From Neospora caninum Liverpool (Eukaryota > Apicomplexa > Conoidasida > Eucoccidiorida > Sarcocystidae), in the NCBI RefSeq assembly GCF_000208865.1, contig NC_018392.1, positions 2,190,793-2,254,792 on the forward strand: a DNA stretch of 64,000 bases. The letters run 5' to 3'. Shown one piece after another: positions 38,025 through 51,300 of this stretch. Each line of letters opens with the position of its first letter. Positions within the stretch are counted from its first letter, which is position 1. The notes under the pieces were generated by a model. It was given only the letters and a program-made list of their open reading frames with translations. It searched no databases and had not been told where the DNA came from. Made by a program: the position numbers and the translations under genes.

Positions 38025-40260
38025 GGCGCCTTGACAGAAACCACGCGGCGAAAGGCATACGTGAGTGGAGAGAGTCGGAAAAAGACGCGGTCGACACAGC
38101 CTCTCAGGCGGGAGGCTGGACCTCCAGCAGCGAGCGCGGCGCTACGCAGCACAGAGGCGGCGGTCGCTTCGACGGGCTCCAAAGAAAAGCAGAACAGCAC
38201 GGGATTGGCCGTGCCGCAAAGAAAAGAGCGGAGAAGTGCCGGCCCTTGGGTGGGCACCGCTTTTGCGTACGAAAAAGACTTTTGCCAGCAGGCGAGGGAA
38301 GAAACAAGGCACAGTGTGTATGTACAGCGCAGAGCGGCGCCGCAGCGGGAAGCAAGGCGGCAGCGGCTAGAAAAATTGCATGAGCAGGAAGCCGAAAAGA
38401 GTAGCAAAATAAAGGAGAAGAAACAAAGAGGAGCGAAGTAGAGAGGAGCGAAAAACGGGCAGAATCCGTGAGAAAAGGCAGTGAACATGTGCCACCCTCA
38501 GACGAGCCGAGAGACGAGCCGCTAGAACGCGCAACCCGTGACGCTGGAAACGGAAAACAGAGTGGGACGAAAGAGTAGTGAAGAAGCGCCACACAAGGAG
38601 TGAAGGCACAGATACAGTGGATAGACCAGAATCCTACGGAAAAACGAAATGGAAAAGTGCATGTGCATCGAGTTGACTCGATCGAGGGTTCCCCCTGGTG
38701 TCTCGCGCGTTTGTCTTCCGCCCCCTCTTTTCTTCGAGGGGTCGGGCTGCAGCTTCACTTGTTTCCCTTGGTCTGAAAGGGACTTTCCAGGAAAGAAGAA
38801 CAAAAACAAGGCAGGAAAGAATAGAGAGAGCCGTGCGTTGCATCGCCTTGTGTCTTTCCCTCGGCGGTCTTGCCGCAACGGCGGTGACCCTAAACCCCAA
38901 AATGTTTTCGGCCCCCTCTGCATGTGCCAAGCGCCGAGAAGCACTTCCTCAGTTCTGAGCTGGATGGGAAACCTTCAGGATTCGCGAAACAAAGAGGATA
39001 CAGAGAGACGGATATTTACAGACGAATATTTACAGATAATATTAATAGATGATATTCATATATATACTTACATAGAGACAGAGCCGACCAACGGAAGGAA
39101 AGCGTTTTGGTGTTTTTTGCCGGTCCTCTCCTCGTGATGCGCCAAGACGAAACAAGGGAAGCACAGCCGTTTAGATTTTGGAAAGAAGACTCACAGCGAT
39201 TTCGACAACCAGGGAAAGCTGAGAAATTGCGACGTTAGTGTTGTATATGTATACATGATTTCGGAGGAGAGTCCTGTTCCGTGCAGGTCCGCCCGAGGCG
39301 TGTGATCCCCAGAACGACGCGTACGCGTGAGGAGCCGATGGACGATGGTGATTCTTTTCATTTCTTCCGAAATCTATTCATCTTTTCGCGAACCCTCGCA
39401 AGAGTCGCCTTAAGGTGTTCAGCGATGGAACGGTGAATGCACTCCACCATGGTAATGGAATACACGCGCGTGTTGTCACCTGCCGTATGAAGGCGAGACT
39501 CACGCGCTTTTTGCGAGGCAAAACCGAACTGTGCTCCGTACCGGAGGAAGAATCTCACTTTCGGATTTTCCTAGGAACTTGCTAAACTGCAAAGACTCTC
39601 GTCTGTCGCAGGAGCACAAAGCGTTAACAGTCACCTAGATGAAGTCACTCAAATCGGTGTTGTGTTGGGCAGTTCACGACAGGGAAGATTCCTGGGATCA
39701 GGTGTGGTACGAGAATGGAGAAGTGAAGGGAAAGGGGAGACAAAGGAGTGATCATGGAACGGGTGCTGCGCCGGCGGAAAAACGTTGCGCAAAGGCTAGA
39801 AATGAATATCCGTGGACACAACGCATTCGAGCGGATTGGACTACGGATCTCTGAAGTGATTCTTCGGGGGAAATCCCTCTCTAGCGTTTGGCCTCGATTT
39901 CTTCGCAAAGTGCACCTACAAGAGTGCCAGGCTCTCTGCAAGCTTTCCGGAGGATATTCCAACTACTTAACAGATTGGCGTGTGAAATTCGGGTTCATGG
40001 CTCTTCAGCAAACCGTCTGAGGTTTTTGAAAGTCTCCGTGTCCTGCACAGCATTCTCCACTTAAACCCTCCCCTTTCACGTCGATCGATGAATAGCCATT
40101 TTCCGAATGTCTTTGCCGAAACTCTCCGATACTTTTTCCGACGGAACACAGGAATTTCGCCGTCTTCAGATCGCCATCCTCTTGCACGCACAAACTGTCG
40201 ATTTTTCTTCTGTTCAAGCAGGCGCTAAAGTCTTCTACACTGCTTCTAGATCCCAATTTC

Positions 40261-40430
40261 AGCTCTGGGAAATGGGGGTTCCTGAAACGAACAAGAGAAA
40301 GTGTTTGAGGCGGCAAGGCAGAAGGGGGAAACGTGCACGAGGACCGGGAACCGGAATGCAGCGCAGGACGCCAAACGAACAACGACACCCCAAGAAGAAA
40401 CGGAATACACAATCCATAAGTCCGTCGAAC
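40261..40430 (+). repeat. Inverted duplication, left arm (copy of metacaspase 3' end)
   Basis: On the plus strand this reads AGCTCTGGGAAATGGGGG, then GTTCCTGAAACGAACAAG, GGCGGCAAGG, CGTGCACGAGGACCGGGAACC and AGAAGAAACGGAATACAC. It aligns with the reverse complement of 42208-42374 along its full length, with few mismatches and small indels. The matching part of the right arm covers the last seven or so codons, the stop and the start of the 3' UTR of the metacaspase gene. The left arm is therefore a displaced 3'-end copy without the rest of the gene. Confidence 0.88.
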
Positions 40431-41590
40431 ATTAGAGTCCGATGCTGCGATTTCTTTCCCCTACGAAGAAATGGTCTCGAGGGACGGCCTTCCGCAGGAC
40501 AACCTTGCAGAGAGACGTAACAGCAGTTGCTTACTACATACCCAAATACGAACTGCTCCACTGACTACCTCTCTAGTCACAAGTTGTTGCTTTCTCTAGA
40601 ATCGACGCTTTGCGTTCTCAAGAAAGAACCCGTCTGCGCCATTCTGTGGACACTCCCTACGTGTTTGTAGGCAGTGCAGAGCTATTCCACGGTAGCGGCT
40701 TTCTTCGTCGCTCGAAAAGGCACCTCGTCAGAGAAACATGGCTTCTGCTCCAGTTGCAAAAAGAAGAACTGGACATGCGGCCTTCGATCAGTTCGTTCTC
40801 CTGCCTCCTTTCCTCTGACGGTGCCGAGATAATTGTTAAAAAAAGCAAAGCGAGGGAAACCCCAGCGTAAGATGAGTGCAAACGCCTCCCTTGTCGATGT
40901 TTGAGAGCACAACGGTGATGGGACCGAGAGTCGCGAGCAAAAACGACCTTTGTCCATCTTGCCACATTCGAGTCTCTGCATGTATACCTGATTGTGCATA
41001 AAAATTAACCGCTCGACATCCGCGAAGTACCATACGCGGGTGTGCGTGTGTTGTGAGCATGAGACTCAGAATTTCCGTCCCAGCCGTCGTTGCACAGAAG
41101 CAACCGGGGACTGACATTGGAAATCAATTCTTGAAATCCTTCTTCAAACGATGAACAAACAGGAAACTCTCGTTTTGAATGTGCCCCGGCATTCATCTTC
41201 GGAACACATGCACAAAAGTGAGCGTTAACAACGTGGCACTGGCCTAACGGGCGCTTGCCCTAGAGGAAGAACACTGATTAGGTTTTCTTGCCGCTTTACA
41301 CGCACCACAATGAGGAGTTTCAAAACAGATTGCAAAACGAAACGAGAAAAAACGAAATGTTTTTTTTTCCTTCGGTTCGATCCTCAGGGGTCAGTGGCAC
41401 CAGAGCCAGCCTGCACCCTCTGAGTTTTTCCCAGTTTATGAAACAAAACAAAAACAAATTCTCTTCTAAAAAACAACACACTCTCTCGCAAAACGAATAC
41501 GGACGGGACAAGACGCCCAGAGACTGAGCTCCCAATGCTTCATTCAAACGCCTCAACCCTGTATGCCTACAGGGAAATCAAGGTGTCACA

Positions 41591-41790
41591 ACATATATAT
41601 ATATATATATACATACATATATTTGTATATATACACATATATATATATATATATATATATGTACATATATTTATATATGTATATACATATATTTATATAT
41701 AGATATATATACATATATTTATATATATACACATATACTTATATATATACATATATTTTTATATATATACATAGATACATATACATACAT

Positions 41791-41821
<31 letters not shown>

Positions 41822-41934
41822 TACATATATTTATAAATATATACATATATATATCTGTATGTATTTTTATATATATACATATATATATATATATTTACAT
41901 ATATACGTATATATATATATATATATATCAGCCA
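41591..41934. repeat. 340-bp compound AT/TATACA microsatellite
   Basis: Alternating (AT)n, tatacatata and tatttatata blocks run almost without interruption, with a further (AT)n at 42017-42042. The tract lies between the two arms of the inverted duplication, nearer the right arm. Open frames through it give only Tyr/Ile repeats and are not genes. Confidence 0.95.
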
Positions 41935-42011
41935 CTCATTGTCTGGCGTCAGACTTTTGTAGTGTCGATCGAAATCTATGTATGCACGAATTCAAATGCG
42001 TAACCGTGCTC

Positions 42012-42045
<34 letters not shown>

Positions 42046-42207
42046 TCCCGACACACAAAGGTGTACCTATATTCTTATGCACAAATGGAGACAACCCGTG
42101 AAGATTTTGCCTTGCGATGACAATGCTACACGACAAACTGTGTTTTATAGTTGTATATATTTGAAGATGCGAATGGAGAAAGTGAATCAGATAAAGGGAG
42201 ACTGATA

Positions 42208-42374
42208 GTTCGACGGACTCAACGCGTGTGTGTTCCGTTTCTTCTTGGGGTGTCGTTGTTCGTTTGGCGTCCTGCGCTGCATTCTGGTTCCCGGTCCTCG
42301 TGCACGTCTGCCCCTCATCCTTGCCGCCTCAAACACTTTTTCTTGTTCGTTTCAGGAACCCCGATTTCCCAGCT
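42208..42374 (-). repeat. Inverted duplication, right arm (metacaspase 3' end and 3' UTR)
   Basis: Counterpart of 40261-40430. It includes 42352-42374, the terminal codons (ELGNRGS and stop) of the metacaspase gene, and about 144 bases of the sequence beyond. The two arms are 1.78 kb apart in opposite orientation and could pair in single-stranded DNA or RNA. Confidence 0.88.
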
Positions 42375-45300
42375 CGTCTCCTGTCCCGTTTCCAGCGTCG
42401 GAGTCCTGCGATGTCTGTGTCGTTTTCGCCGCGTCCGCGATTTCTCGAGCTCGGACTTCGTCCAGGAAAGCGGGGAAGTTGTCCTCTGTGATCGCAGATT
42501 TGACGAGACCGGATGCCGCCGCGGAAGACGAAAAGGGAGTGAAAGAGCAGCAAGAGAGGGACGAACCTGAGGAAGGACCGGGGAACGGCGAAGAAGCGAA
42601 CGGCGAGGGGAACGTGGGCAGAGACGACGAGGAAGAAAACAAACAGGAAGAGGCGGGAAAACCCTGCGAAGAAGACGGACCAAACTGCGCCAGTTGAGAG
42701 GTGGACCGGCTGGCATCTTCAGAGCGGAAAGGATACGGCACACATTCCGGGACGGAGCGGAGGAGACGCGACTGTCTTACGGGGTCGGTTTTCCGCCTTT
42801 CCAGCATTTCTTCGTGCAGCGGGTAGACGGGGAGCGAAGACGGCACGGCAGAAGGAAAGACAGGACACGAAGAACGAAAAGGATCAGCCGAGAAAAGAAA
42901 GGGAGCAGCGGGGGAAGAAGGCACAAGACGCCTGCCAGCAGAGAGGGAAGAATCGAGGGAAAAAGGCCAGAGGCGAGAACCCGAAGAAACAGAAGCGAGA
43001 GACGATGGACACGCGGAAGAAACAACGGAGGAAGATCGCGAGGAACGAACTGAGGAAAGAAACGGTGAAACAGAAGACGATGCCGAGACAGACGACGTCG
43101 GTAAGGACGCGAGCGAAGAGACAGCACAGCACGAAGGGGAAGAAAAGGGAGGAGAGGAAGACACCGAGACTGGAGGCGAGAACGAAAGTGCGTGATGGGA
43201 AGAGGGACTACGTCCCCCACAGCTCTCTCTGCTGCTGGCGGTTTCGTTCATCACCGCCTTTGCCTTCTCGCTGGCGTGTAACGAACGCACTCCCGTCTCA
43301 CACCATATGTCCCGCTCTTCTTCTCGAACCCCCCGTTTCTGTCTTTCTTCCGCTGCTGCTCCTTCGTGTATGCGTTCGGCCGGGCGTTCGATTCCAGCGC
43401 GAGCTCCGCTTCGCTCGGGGGCCTTCCTAACGCTGCTGCATGCGCCTTCGCGTTCGCTCTCGCCTTGTTCCTTCACGTCCGGTTCTCCAGCAAACAGAAG
43501 CACGTGATCATGGAGTTTGTGTCTGCATTTCTCAAGACAAAACCTGCTGCTGGGTGCTTCTGGAGTCTCCTGCGGCCGTTCTCGCTCTCGGCCTTCTTCC
43601 CAATTCTTTTCTGCCTCGCTGTTCCGGTCCTCGCTCCCTTTTTCCCCTTCTCGCTCGTTTCCTTCCGAAGACGCGATTCCGCATATTCGTCCTTCGTGCC
43701 TATGCGTCTGTTGCCTCTCGCTTCTGCCCTCTCTGTCTGCGGGCGCTTCCGTTGCCTTTAACGCGTGCGCGACGGCGCGCCTCCAGATTTCTCTGGCTTT
43801 CTCGTCTCGCATCAGGCGGGCACCTGCTGACACAGCGTCAGAGCGATTGCTTGCGAGCTGCGGTTTTGCGTCCTCCGCGTCCTCCATCCTGCGACTGAGG
43901 GCGCGACACGGCGGCAGGAGACGCGTCCAGGCAGACACAGTTGAGAGACGGCGAAGGCGAGAAGGAGCACGGAGAGAGACAGAAGAGGCGCCAGGAGCCG
44001 AGGCGGCGTGGAGGCGGTCGGACGACTCGAGCGAAGGAGTCAAGAGAGCCAGGGCAAAGAAGGCTGAGGTTTCACGCGCGGCAGGCGACGGAAAAGAAAG
44101 AAAAGCCTGCGAGGAAGACGCCCGGGAGTCCGCGTCTCGAGAGCCGTTTCGTGACAAAACGAGGTCTGAGGGACGAGCAGCAGGAATCACGTAGGGCTGG
44201 CGGGCCGACGATGCCGAGAAGAACGCCGGATCAGCACACTCGTCTGCAATCGGGAAAAACAGGCGACACAGCCGCCAAGCGAGGAAACGATGAAGACGCG
44301 CAAGACCAGAGAGAGATCGTCCTGGAAAAAGCGCCATGGTGCAGCGCCGGCGCCCAGTCTCCTTTCCCCTGCGCCCTGGCACTCTCCCCCCGTCGCGTTT
44401 TCCTTTCTGCCTGACCCGCTGTTCCTTCTTGCGCCGGGAGCGCCCAGCCTTTGGTGCTTACGGGAGAGAAAGCAGAGCGACTGCGGCGGCGTGTGGGGTG
44501 TGAAGAGAAGCTGAAAACGTTCCTCTCCAGTGAAGAGAAACGACAAGCCTTCACGCTCGCTGCCGAATCCCTTTGCGGTGCCTCGGCCCACAGAGCCCCC
44601 GTTCGCTCTCTCCATCACCAGCGGCGAGAACAAGCTGCAAACAAGAAGAAGAGAACCTTTACAGATGTAGGCAAACACAACTCAGTCAGTAGATATATGT
44701 GTATATATATTGTCTATAAACGCAGATATTCTCCATATATATATATATATATATATACGCATATACATATATATGTGTATATGTGTATGTGCATATGGAG
44801 ATGGTAGAAGAGACATGGAGGATCGGGAAGAATCATCTCGTGTGCATTTCTTTATCGACGGAGGTGAAAAGAAAGAAGATGGACTTACGATGCATGTAGT
44901 GGCATCGGCGCGACTGCAGCGGCATCAGCGACGTCGAAGTAGGAAGCGCCTCGTCGCAGATTCTTCATTGCGGACAGGAGTCGATGTGTGAACCAGCCTG
45001 GAGAGCGAAGGACGCGAGGGAGACGGGAAACGCGTCGGGGAAGGGAAAGGACGAAAAGCAGCGGACGCGGAAGTACGAAAACGCCACCAGAGCGAAGTCG
45101 CCGCGCGTGAGACAACGAAGAGAACAGACGTGTTCGGTGAGAAGGAAAGAACAGAGAAAGAGGCGAGAAAACAGCGAGAGGAGACAACCGAGAGGAGACA
45201 GGGGAGAGCAACGGAGAAACGACGAGGGACACACGCAGAGGACAAAACAAAAAAGGCGAAGGAAGAAAGCGTTCAGACGAGAGGGGAAAGACGCGAGAGA

Positions 45301-48300
45301 AGAAAGGCGAGAAGCGATGGAAGAGAATACGACCAAATTTCCGTCAGCTCGTTCGCCACCCTGAGGTTTGGTGTATCCGCAGTTTCATCGTTTTACCGGT
45401 GGGGTTGTGAGAGCCTTGCAGGAGAACCTCAGCAGCAGGCGTCGCGTCGTCGGGCACCAGGACAAAAATTGACGCGCTTCCTGCGGGGTTCTTCAGATGG
45501 GCGAAGGATCAGAGAAACCAAGAAACGTAAACGGACAACCGGGCCGCGACACCACATGCGAGCGGCGTAGACAGACGAAAGACGACGACATTGGGAGAAG
45601 CGAAATGAAAAAGGAAAGGCCACACAAGGCGAGAACGCGTCCACGCGGGGCACCAGCAACATCGGGCGGGGAGTTCTTTCAGGAGGAAAAGCGGATGAAG
45701 CAAAAGTGGAAAGGCGCATGGAGAATGGGACAGCAGACCCGCGAGAAAGAGCGACCGTGGAGAGATACAAAAGACAGAAAAAAAGCCGGACGCTGGAGAG
45801 AAAGATGCAGATCCGGAGTCAACCGGCGGCGCATAACGCAGAGAGACCATTTGGAAAGGCGAAGCGCGAAAAGCGGGTCTCAGGCAGTGTTTCGAGCAAA
45901 ACAGAAGAGAGAGGTGTTAAGGCGGTGTATAAACAGAGCTAAAGAAGAAAGCGACCGAGAAGAGAAGAATGCCTTGAACGTTTCTGCGGCGGGGGACACA
46001 GCTTGTTGACGACGCTCCTGTGTCATAGAGAGAAGCGAGAAAGCTGCAAGCGAAAAGATTTATCTCGGCGATGATAACATCTATCCGTAGAGAGAGCCGT
46101 GGCGCCTGTGTCGCGTTTCTTACCTCTGGCAGCGAAGCAGAAATGGGAAAGAGAGCGCGACTCTCTGTCGCCTGTCTCCCAGGCAGGCCTCCAGACTCCA
46201 GGCGTTCCCCTCGGGCGAGTATTTCGTGCGCGGAATGTGAAAGAGCTGGCGAAAGAAATCCGGCAGACTTCACGCGAAAAGCGCGGTGAGAGTCTGTCGC
46301 CGAGCGGCCAGGCGTCGCTCGAGGCAGGAAGGAAGAGAGAGAAGAAAGAGACGAGGGGAGAGGAGGAACCGCAGAGCCGCAGGGGGGCAGAGCGGAAGGC
46401 GGCCAGGCAAAGAGGTATCCGTCCCTCTTGGGTTTTTGCAAAGCAAGCACGCCGGCGCCAGAGGAGCAATTGAACAGCGAAGGACCTGCAGAAACACCCG
46501 CGCAACGAATAACGTCGCAGATACAACGAAAGCGAGATGACAGAGGATAGCAGGCCGCAGAAGGACCAGACGGCGATCGAGACAGAAACAAGAAACACCC
46601 AAACCTCATAGCCTTTCCATATATATATATATATATATATATGAGTAGCTGCATGTGGGTGTAGCGGTAAACATGTATGCATCACCGTTTGGGTCATGGC
46701 CAACAACGGTTGTTGCGCAGAATCAACTGCACGCTCATTTCGGCCGGAGCGTCAGTCCCTATTTCTTTGGTGGCCAGAGCGATGCATGCATTTCGGCACA
46801 CGCACACGTGGGCGCAGATAGCCCGTCTGTGCATCGCATTCCGCTTACACAGCTGCATGCCGTGGACACGATTCGAGGACGCGCATGCACTCAGTCAACC
46901 CTGCACAGGTGTTTTAGAGCTGTTTTGGCCCTTTGTGCATGCGACACGGGACAGCTGCACGCCTCGCGTTTATCGGAAGCGAACTGCTGACCGCCTCGCC
47001 TGGCGGAGCGCGAAAGCTCGGCCGAGAGCGCTCTTCAGAAGCATCGTGTGCATTTGCTTGCGTTCAACATCTAGTTAGAGAAGTGGCAGCAGGATGGGAA
47101 TTTAGGACGTTGCATGCTACAACTGCCTCCTCTGAGCGCATGCACGTACGTCTGCATGCAAAACCCTCTGCGTTCATTATCCAGATTCACACGTGCAACC
47201 ACAAACCAGTCTCAACAGGAGACTGAAGAACGAGGAGAGACGGAAGCGCGCGCGCTAAGCTTACCTTTGAGACTATGAGAGGGAATCTCCCTTTTCTTTG
47301 CGGTGAAGCCGCAGCCAGAGAGAGCAGGCAGGAAGCGTTGCGCATGACAACAGTCGAAGATGAGACAGAACTGGACGCCTGCGAAAGCAGAAGAGCAACA
47401 ACGCCGAAGCGCCGATGCCCGACAACCTCTCTAGCTTCAGTTGCAATCTGATTGGTATCGCATGCCTGGTGACATAGATTACGATTCTGATTAATCGGAC
47501 CACAGTTCCGTCGGTAGCCAATCCAGTGCTCGGCCTTGGGCACTGTGAAGAGGCGGCGGAGCGGGAAACGAGTAGGAAACGAACGGCCAGGAAGACGCGA
47601 AGACACGAGGAGAGAGACAGCACAAGGTGGGAAACACGAGGGGCCTAGGCGACCAGGCAGCCACCGAGGAAAACTCAAAGAGACAAACGCAACAGGTGCA
47701 GTCCACAGAACGAATCAAGAAGTGAGTTCTTCAAACGGCGAAAGAGACGAAAAAGCGAGAAGGACGAGGAGGACGGGGAAGGGTTCTTGCTCCCGTCTCC
47801 GCAGAAGAGACAGGAGAAACGGGGAAAACAGAGGCGACCGAATGAGGTTTTGAAGCGCCTGATCTCGCTCCACGCACCTGGAGCAACGGAGTCGACAACT
47901 GCCTTCAGCTCAGACCCGAATATAAGCCGAAGAGGAACGCCGGGAGATTCAAAGTCGTCGGGCAGCAACGCACTATCCTGGAAAGGGACCCACAGCTCAG
48001 CCGACAAATCACATACGCGCAGGTCAAATGGGGGAAAGCAGGACGGGAGCGATGATTCGAAATCGACACAGATTCGTGTGCATCAAACTCCACAGGCAGA
48101 CTTCCATGTGCGTGTGATTTGAAGAAACTAGCCATACATGCCTCTTTCTCCACTGCTGTGTGAAAGACAAACTCATGCATACATCGGCGAGTCTGTGCAT
48201 TCTGCCTCCGTAACGGCATCAGGCACACGTACCTCTCAACTCTGTCGACGCCCCTATGCCGACACATATAATGCATATATATATATATACGTATATATAT

Positions 48301-51300
48301 ATATATATATTTACGTATATATATATATACTTATCCATATAGAGATGTATGTATACAAATACATAGATGCACCTACAGCTGGGGGCGGTCTATGCAAGCA
48401 TATACTCGTGCATGTGCCTGTATGCATCTTCAGTGGGCTGAGCGGCTCTTCTTTTTGAAGATGAAGGAGAGACAATTCTCTTTGCGCTCGTATATAAAGC
48501 ACATCTCTTGGAGAAAAACGGAGAAGGCGGAGTTGTGCGCAGGCAAAAGTGAGTTGACCTGACGCACGAAAATGCACAGTGGGAAGCGCGCGACCGCACG
48601 AGACGAAGGTAGGATCAGGCGAAACAGGCAATCCGGAGAGACAGAGCAGGAAGAAGCCGCGGAACAGCTGTCTTTGCAGGCAGCCGATTCGTCAAAACAG
48701 GCAGCCTACACGCTAGCGAAACGCCCCAGTTTGATGGCACATCCTTCTAGAGGCTAGTGAGGAACCTACGGAGATGTCCGAGAAGTACGGGTGAGCAGGC
48801 GACATCATAGCGCCGCAACCAGAAAAAAAGAAGAGGATCACATCTCCAGCGCAGGCGTCTTCGACAAGGGAGACAAGGTGACGCTGAAGCAGAGAGGAAA
48901 AACGGGGCACTGACCATGGAAAAGAAGAGGTTCACAGTTAACTCGGCTACGGTTTTTTGTCTGTGGCAACAGGATTTGCTGGCATGCGTCCAATGCGAAA
49001 GCATCTCTTACACACTCACGTGCCACACAAAACGTGCGTCTCGCACAGGTGGGAACACCTGCACTCTTGTATAAAACAGACGGGTCGAAACGGACATCTG
49101 CTGAAAGACATACATGCTGGTAATTAGGCATGCATGCATCTCTATAAACATATGCTTTGTGCCTCTGTATATGGCATCTCAGGGGTATCTGTGCATGCAC
49201 CGGCCAAGCGCAAGGAGCCGTGGAAGAGGTGCCTGCATGCCTGACAAGAGACACACTTGCCTCGTCGGATAACTGGTCAGCTCTGTCCGGTTTTGAAAGG
49301 CTTTCCACCTACGAGGATGTTTGCTTTGGTTGGCGAGTGAAGTGTCTCCTCAGCCTGCGTCGGTCCTGTCAGCGTCTTGTCTGTGTACAGACACCTGCGT
49401 GGAAAGGCGGAGAAGGCGAGAATGCGGAAGGATCGACAGAAGCGCTGAGACAAGAAGAGACTCGCAGGAACTGGCCTACGACACAGACGAAGGGAAATCC
49501 ACATTTGGGTTTCCTTTTCGCCGACAAGGACGGTCCACCCTTTCAATAGCAGTCGACAGTTTATCTCCCAAGAGAGCGACTGTTTTGAGTCTCGGGAGGA
49601 TGCGCGATTCAGGATCGCAAGTAGCACTGCATAGGACGACATTCCGAGACTCTCGATGAAAGGAAGAGAACCTTTTTCTCGCTTCCCGCCCCCCGACTGT
49701 TCTTCTTTTTCTTGGTCTTTCGGACCTCACCTGACACTGTCGAAGCCCAAGTCGTAGCGGAGGACGTTCGCGACACTGAGGCAGTCCGCCGCCGCCCCGT
49801 CTGAAGCAGATGCGACGCACAAACGGCGCGAAACGCGAGCCACGGGAGCTTCACGACGCTAGAGCGGCACAGGAAGGGAAATGGACGAGGACAAATCCCT
49901 CTTCGGTTTCCGGTACGCATGCACAAAGGGAGCGGGAGACGCACACACACTGGTACAGGTGGAGACAGGCGCCCGGCATTCCACCTCGAAATCGGGGCTC
50001 CTGTTTGGAGATATACAGCAAAACCTACGAAGCGGGACCCTTGAGTGTCGAGTGCGCATACACCCGAACCCGCACAGGCAAACGCGGCGCTTTCCAGCTC
50101 ACCAAGTTGGCAGAATTTTCCTAGGTAATTGCACCCCACACACAGGGCGCGTTTCATCGGCGGTCGGTCCTCGTCCCGGGATCTCCATCTTTTCCCGCTG
50201 CTTTCACGAGCCTGCGCCGTCTCCCGCTTTCTGCCTGGTTCTTCCCAGGTAGAACCCGTGTCGTCTTTCATCGCTGAGGAAAAGAGCACCTCAGACGCGG
50301 CCGGCGGTGTCTGTTTTCTGTGGTGCAACGAAGAGAAGTCGACCCTCGTGCGTCTCCCAGAGGCTTCGCCCTGTTCGCCTTGTGCGGAGAGAGGAAAAGG
50401 AGCGGAGCGGCTTGAAAGCCAGACTCGCCGCTCGCGTTCTCCATCGTCACCTCGATCGTCTCTTGCGTCTCCCCCCTCGCGTTCGTTCTTCGCCTGTGCC
50501 TCAATTGAAGCAAAGGCGGCAGCGAAGGATTGGACTTCTCCGCGGGGCGGAATCCTTTCGCTCTTCTCCCTTCTCTCAAGGCGGTCTGCCGTCTCCTGCG
50601 CCCTCAGATCGGGCGCTTTCAGCGCAGCCGGGAAAGGAAAGAAAAGACAATCTTGTTCTCCGACTGTCTCGGGTTCCAGCGGCATCGACGAAGAACGCAA
50701 GCACGAAAGCAAGTCGCTCGTTTTTTCTCGCTTCTCTGTTGGCAGCGGCGGCGAAACCCCCAAAGCAAACACCAAACCAGACGAAAAGAGAGAGGCAGGC
50801 GCTGTTGTGCGTGTCGGCGTTGTTGCCATTCCCGGAGGATATGCAGACGACGCAGCGGCGTCTTTTGCGAAAAAGAAGTCCGCCGGATCAGCGCGTTTCC
50901 TCACTCCCAGACAACGGCGATACGGATCGACAGACGCGAGAACCGAGATATCGACATCGGGTCTTTCCACTTCTGAAGAAGAAGACGCAATACGGAAATG
51001 GGCGACACCCGATTCAGGGACTTCTCCCTTCGCGCTCAAGTCGTCTGTCTTTCTTTGTCTCCCTTCTTTCTCTTCTCTCTGCTCTTCTGTCGCTGCGGTT
51101 TCCACTGCTTCGCAGTTCGCTGTTCCCAGGAGGCCTTGGAGCGGAGCGCAGTCTGCATCGTCTTGAGACTGTTTAGTTCCCGTGTGAGGCGGAACAGCGT
51201 TCTGGCTCCTGTCTAGACACCCGAGAGACTTGGCAGCTGTGTTGGAAACAAGCGGGTACACACCCGTGACTTCGCGAAATCCTGCGTAAGCCGCCAAGGA

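Larger units (their letters stand above)
38025..42351. other. Spacer between the membrane-protein gene and the metacaspase 3' end
   Basis: About 4.3 kb. The right end should contain the metacaspase 3' UTR and the left end the promoter of the membrane-protein gene. The stretch holds an inverted duplication (40261-40430 and 42208-42374) and a long AT microsatellite (41591-41934). Open frames here are short and translate without recognisable domains. I see no conserved gene in it. Confidence 0.55.

Noticed and set aside
41563..42003. Tyr/Ile repeat protein
   Set aside because: It is pure translation of the AT microsatellite, with no start context or flanking coding sequence.
44187..44678. Unspliced C-terminal end of the metacaspase core running to a stop at 44187
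   Set aside because: The frame past 44462 loses any family resemblance. A GTAAGC donor at that point and an acceptor at 44244 join it in phase to a 630-codon exon.
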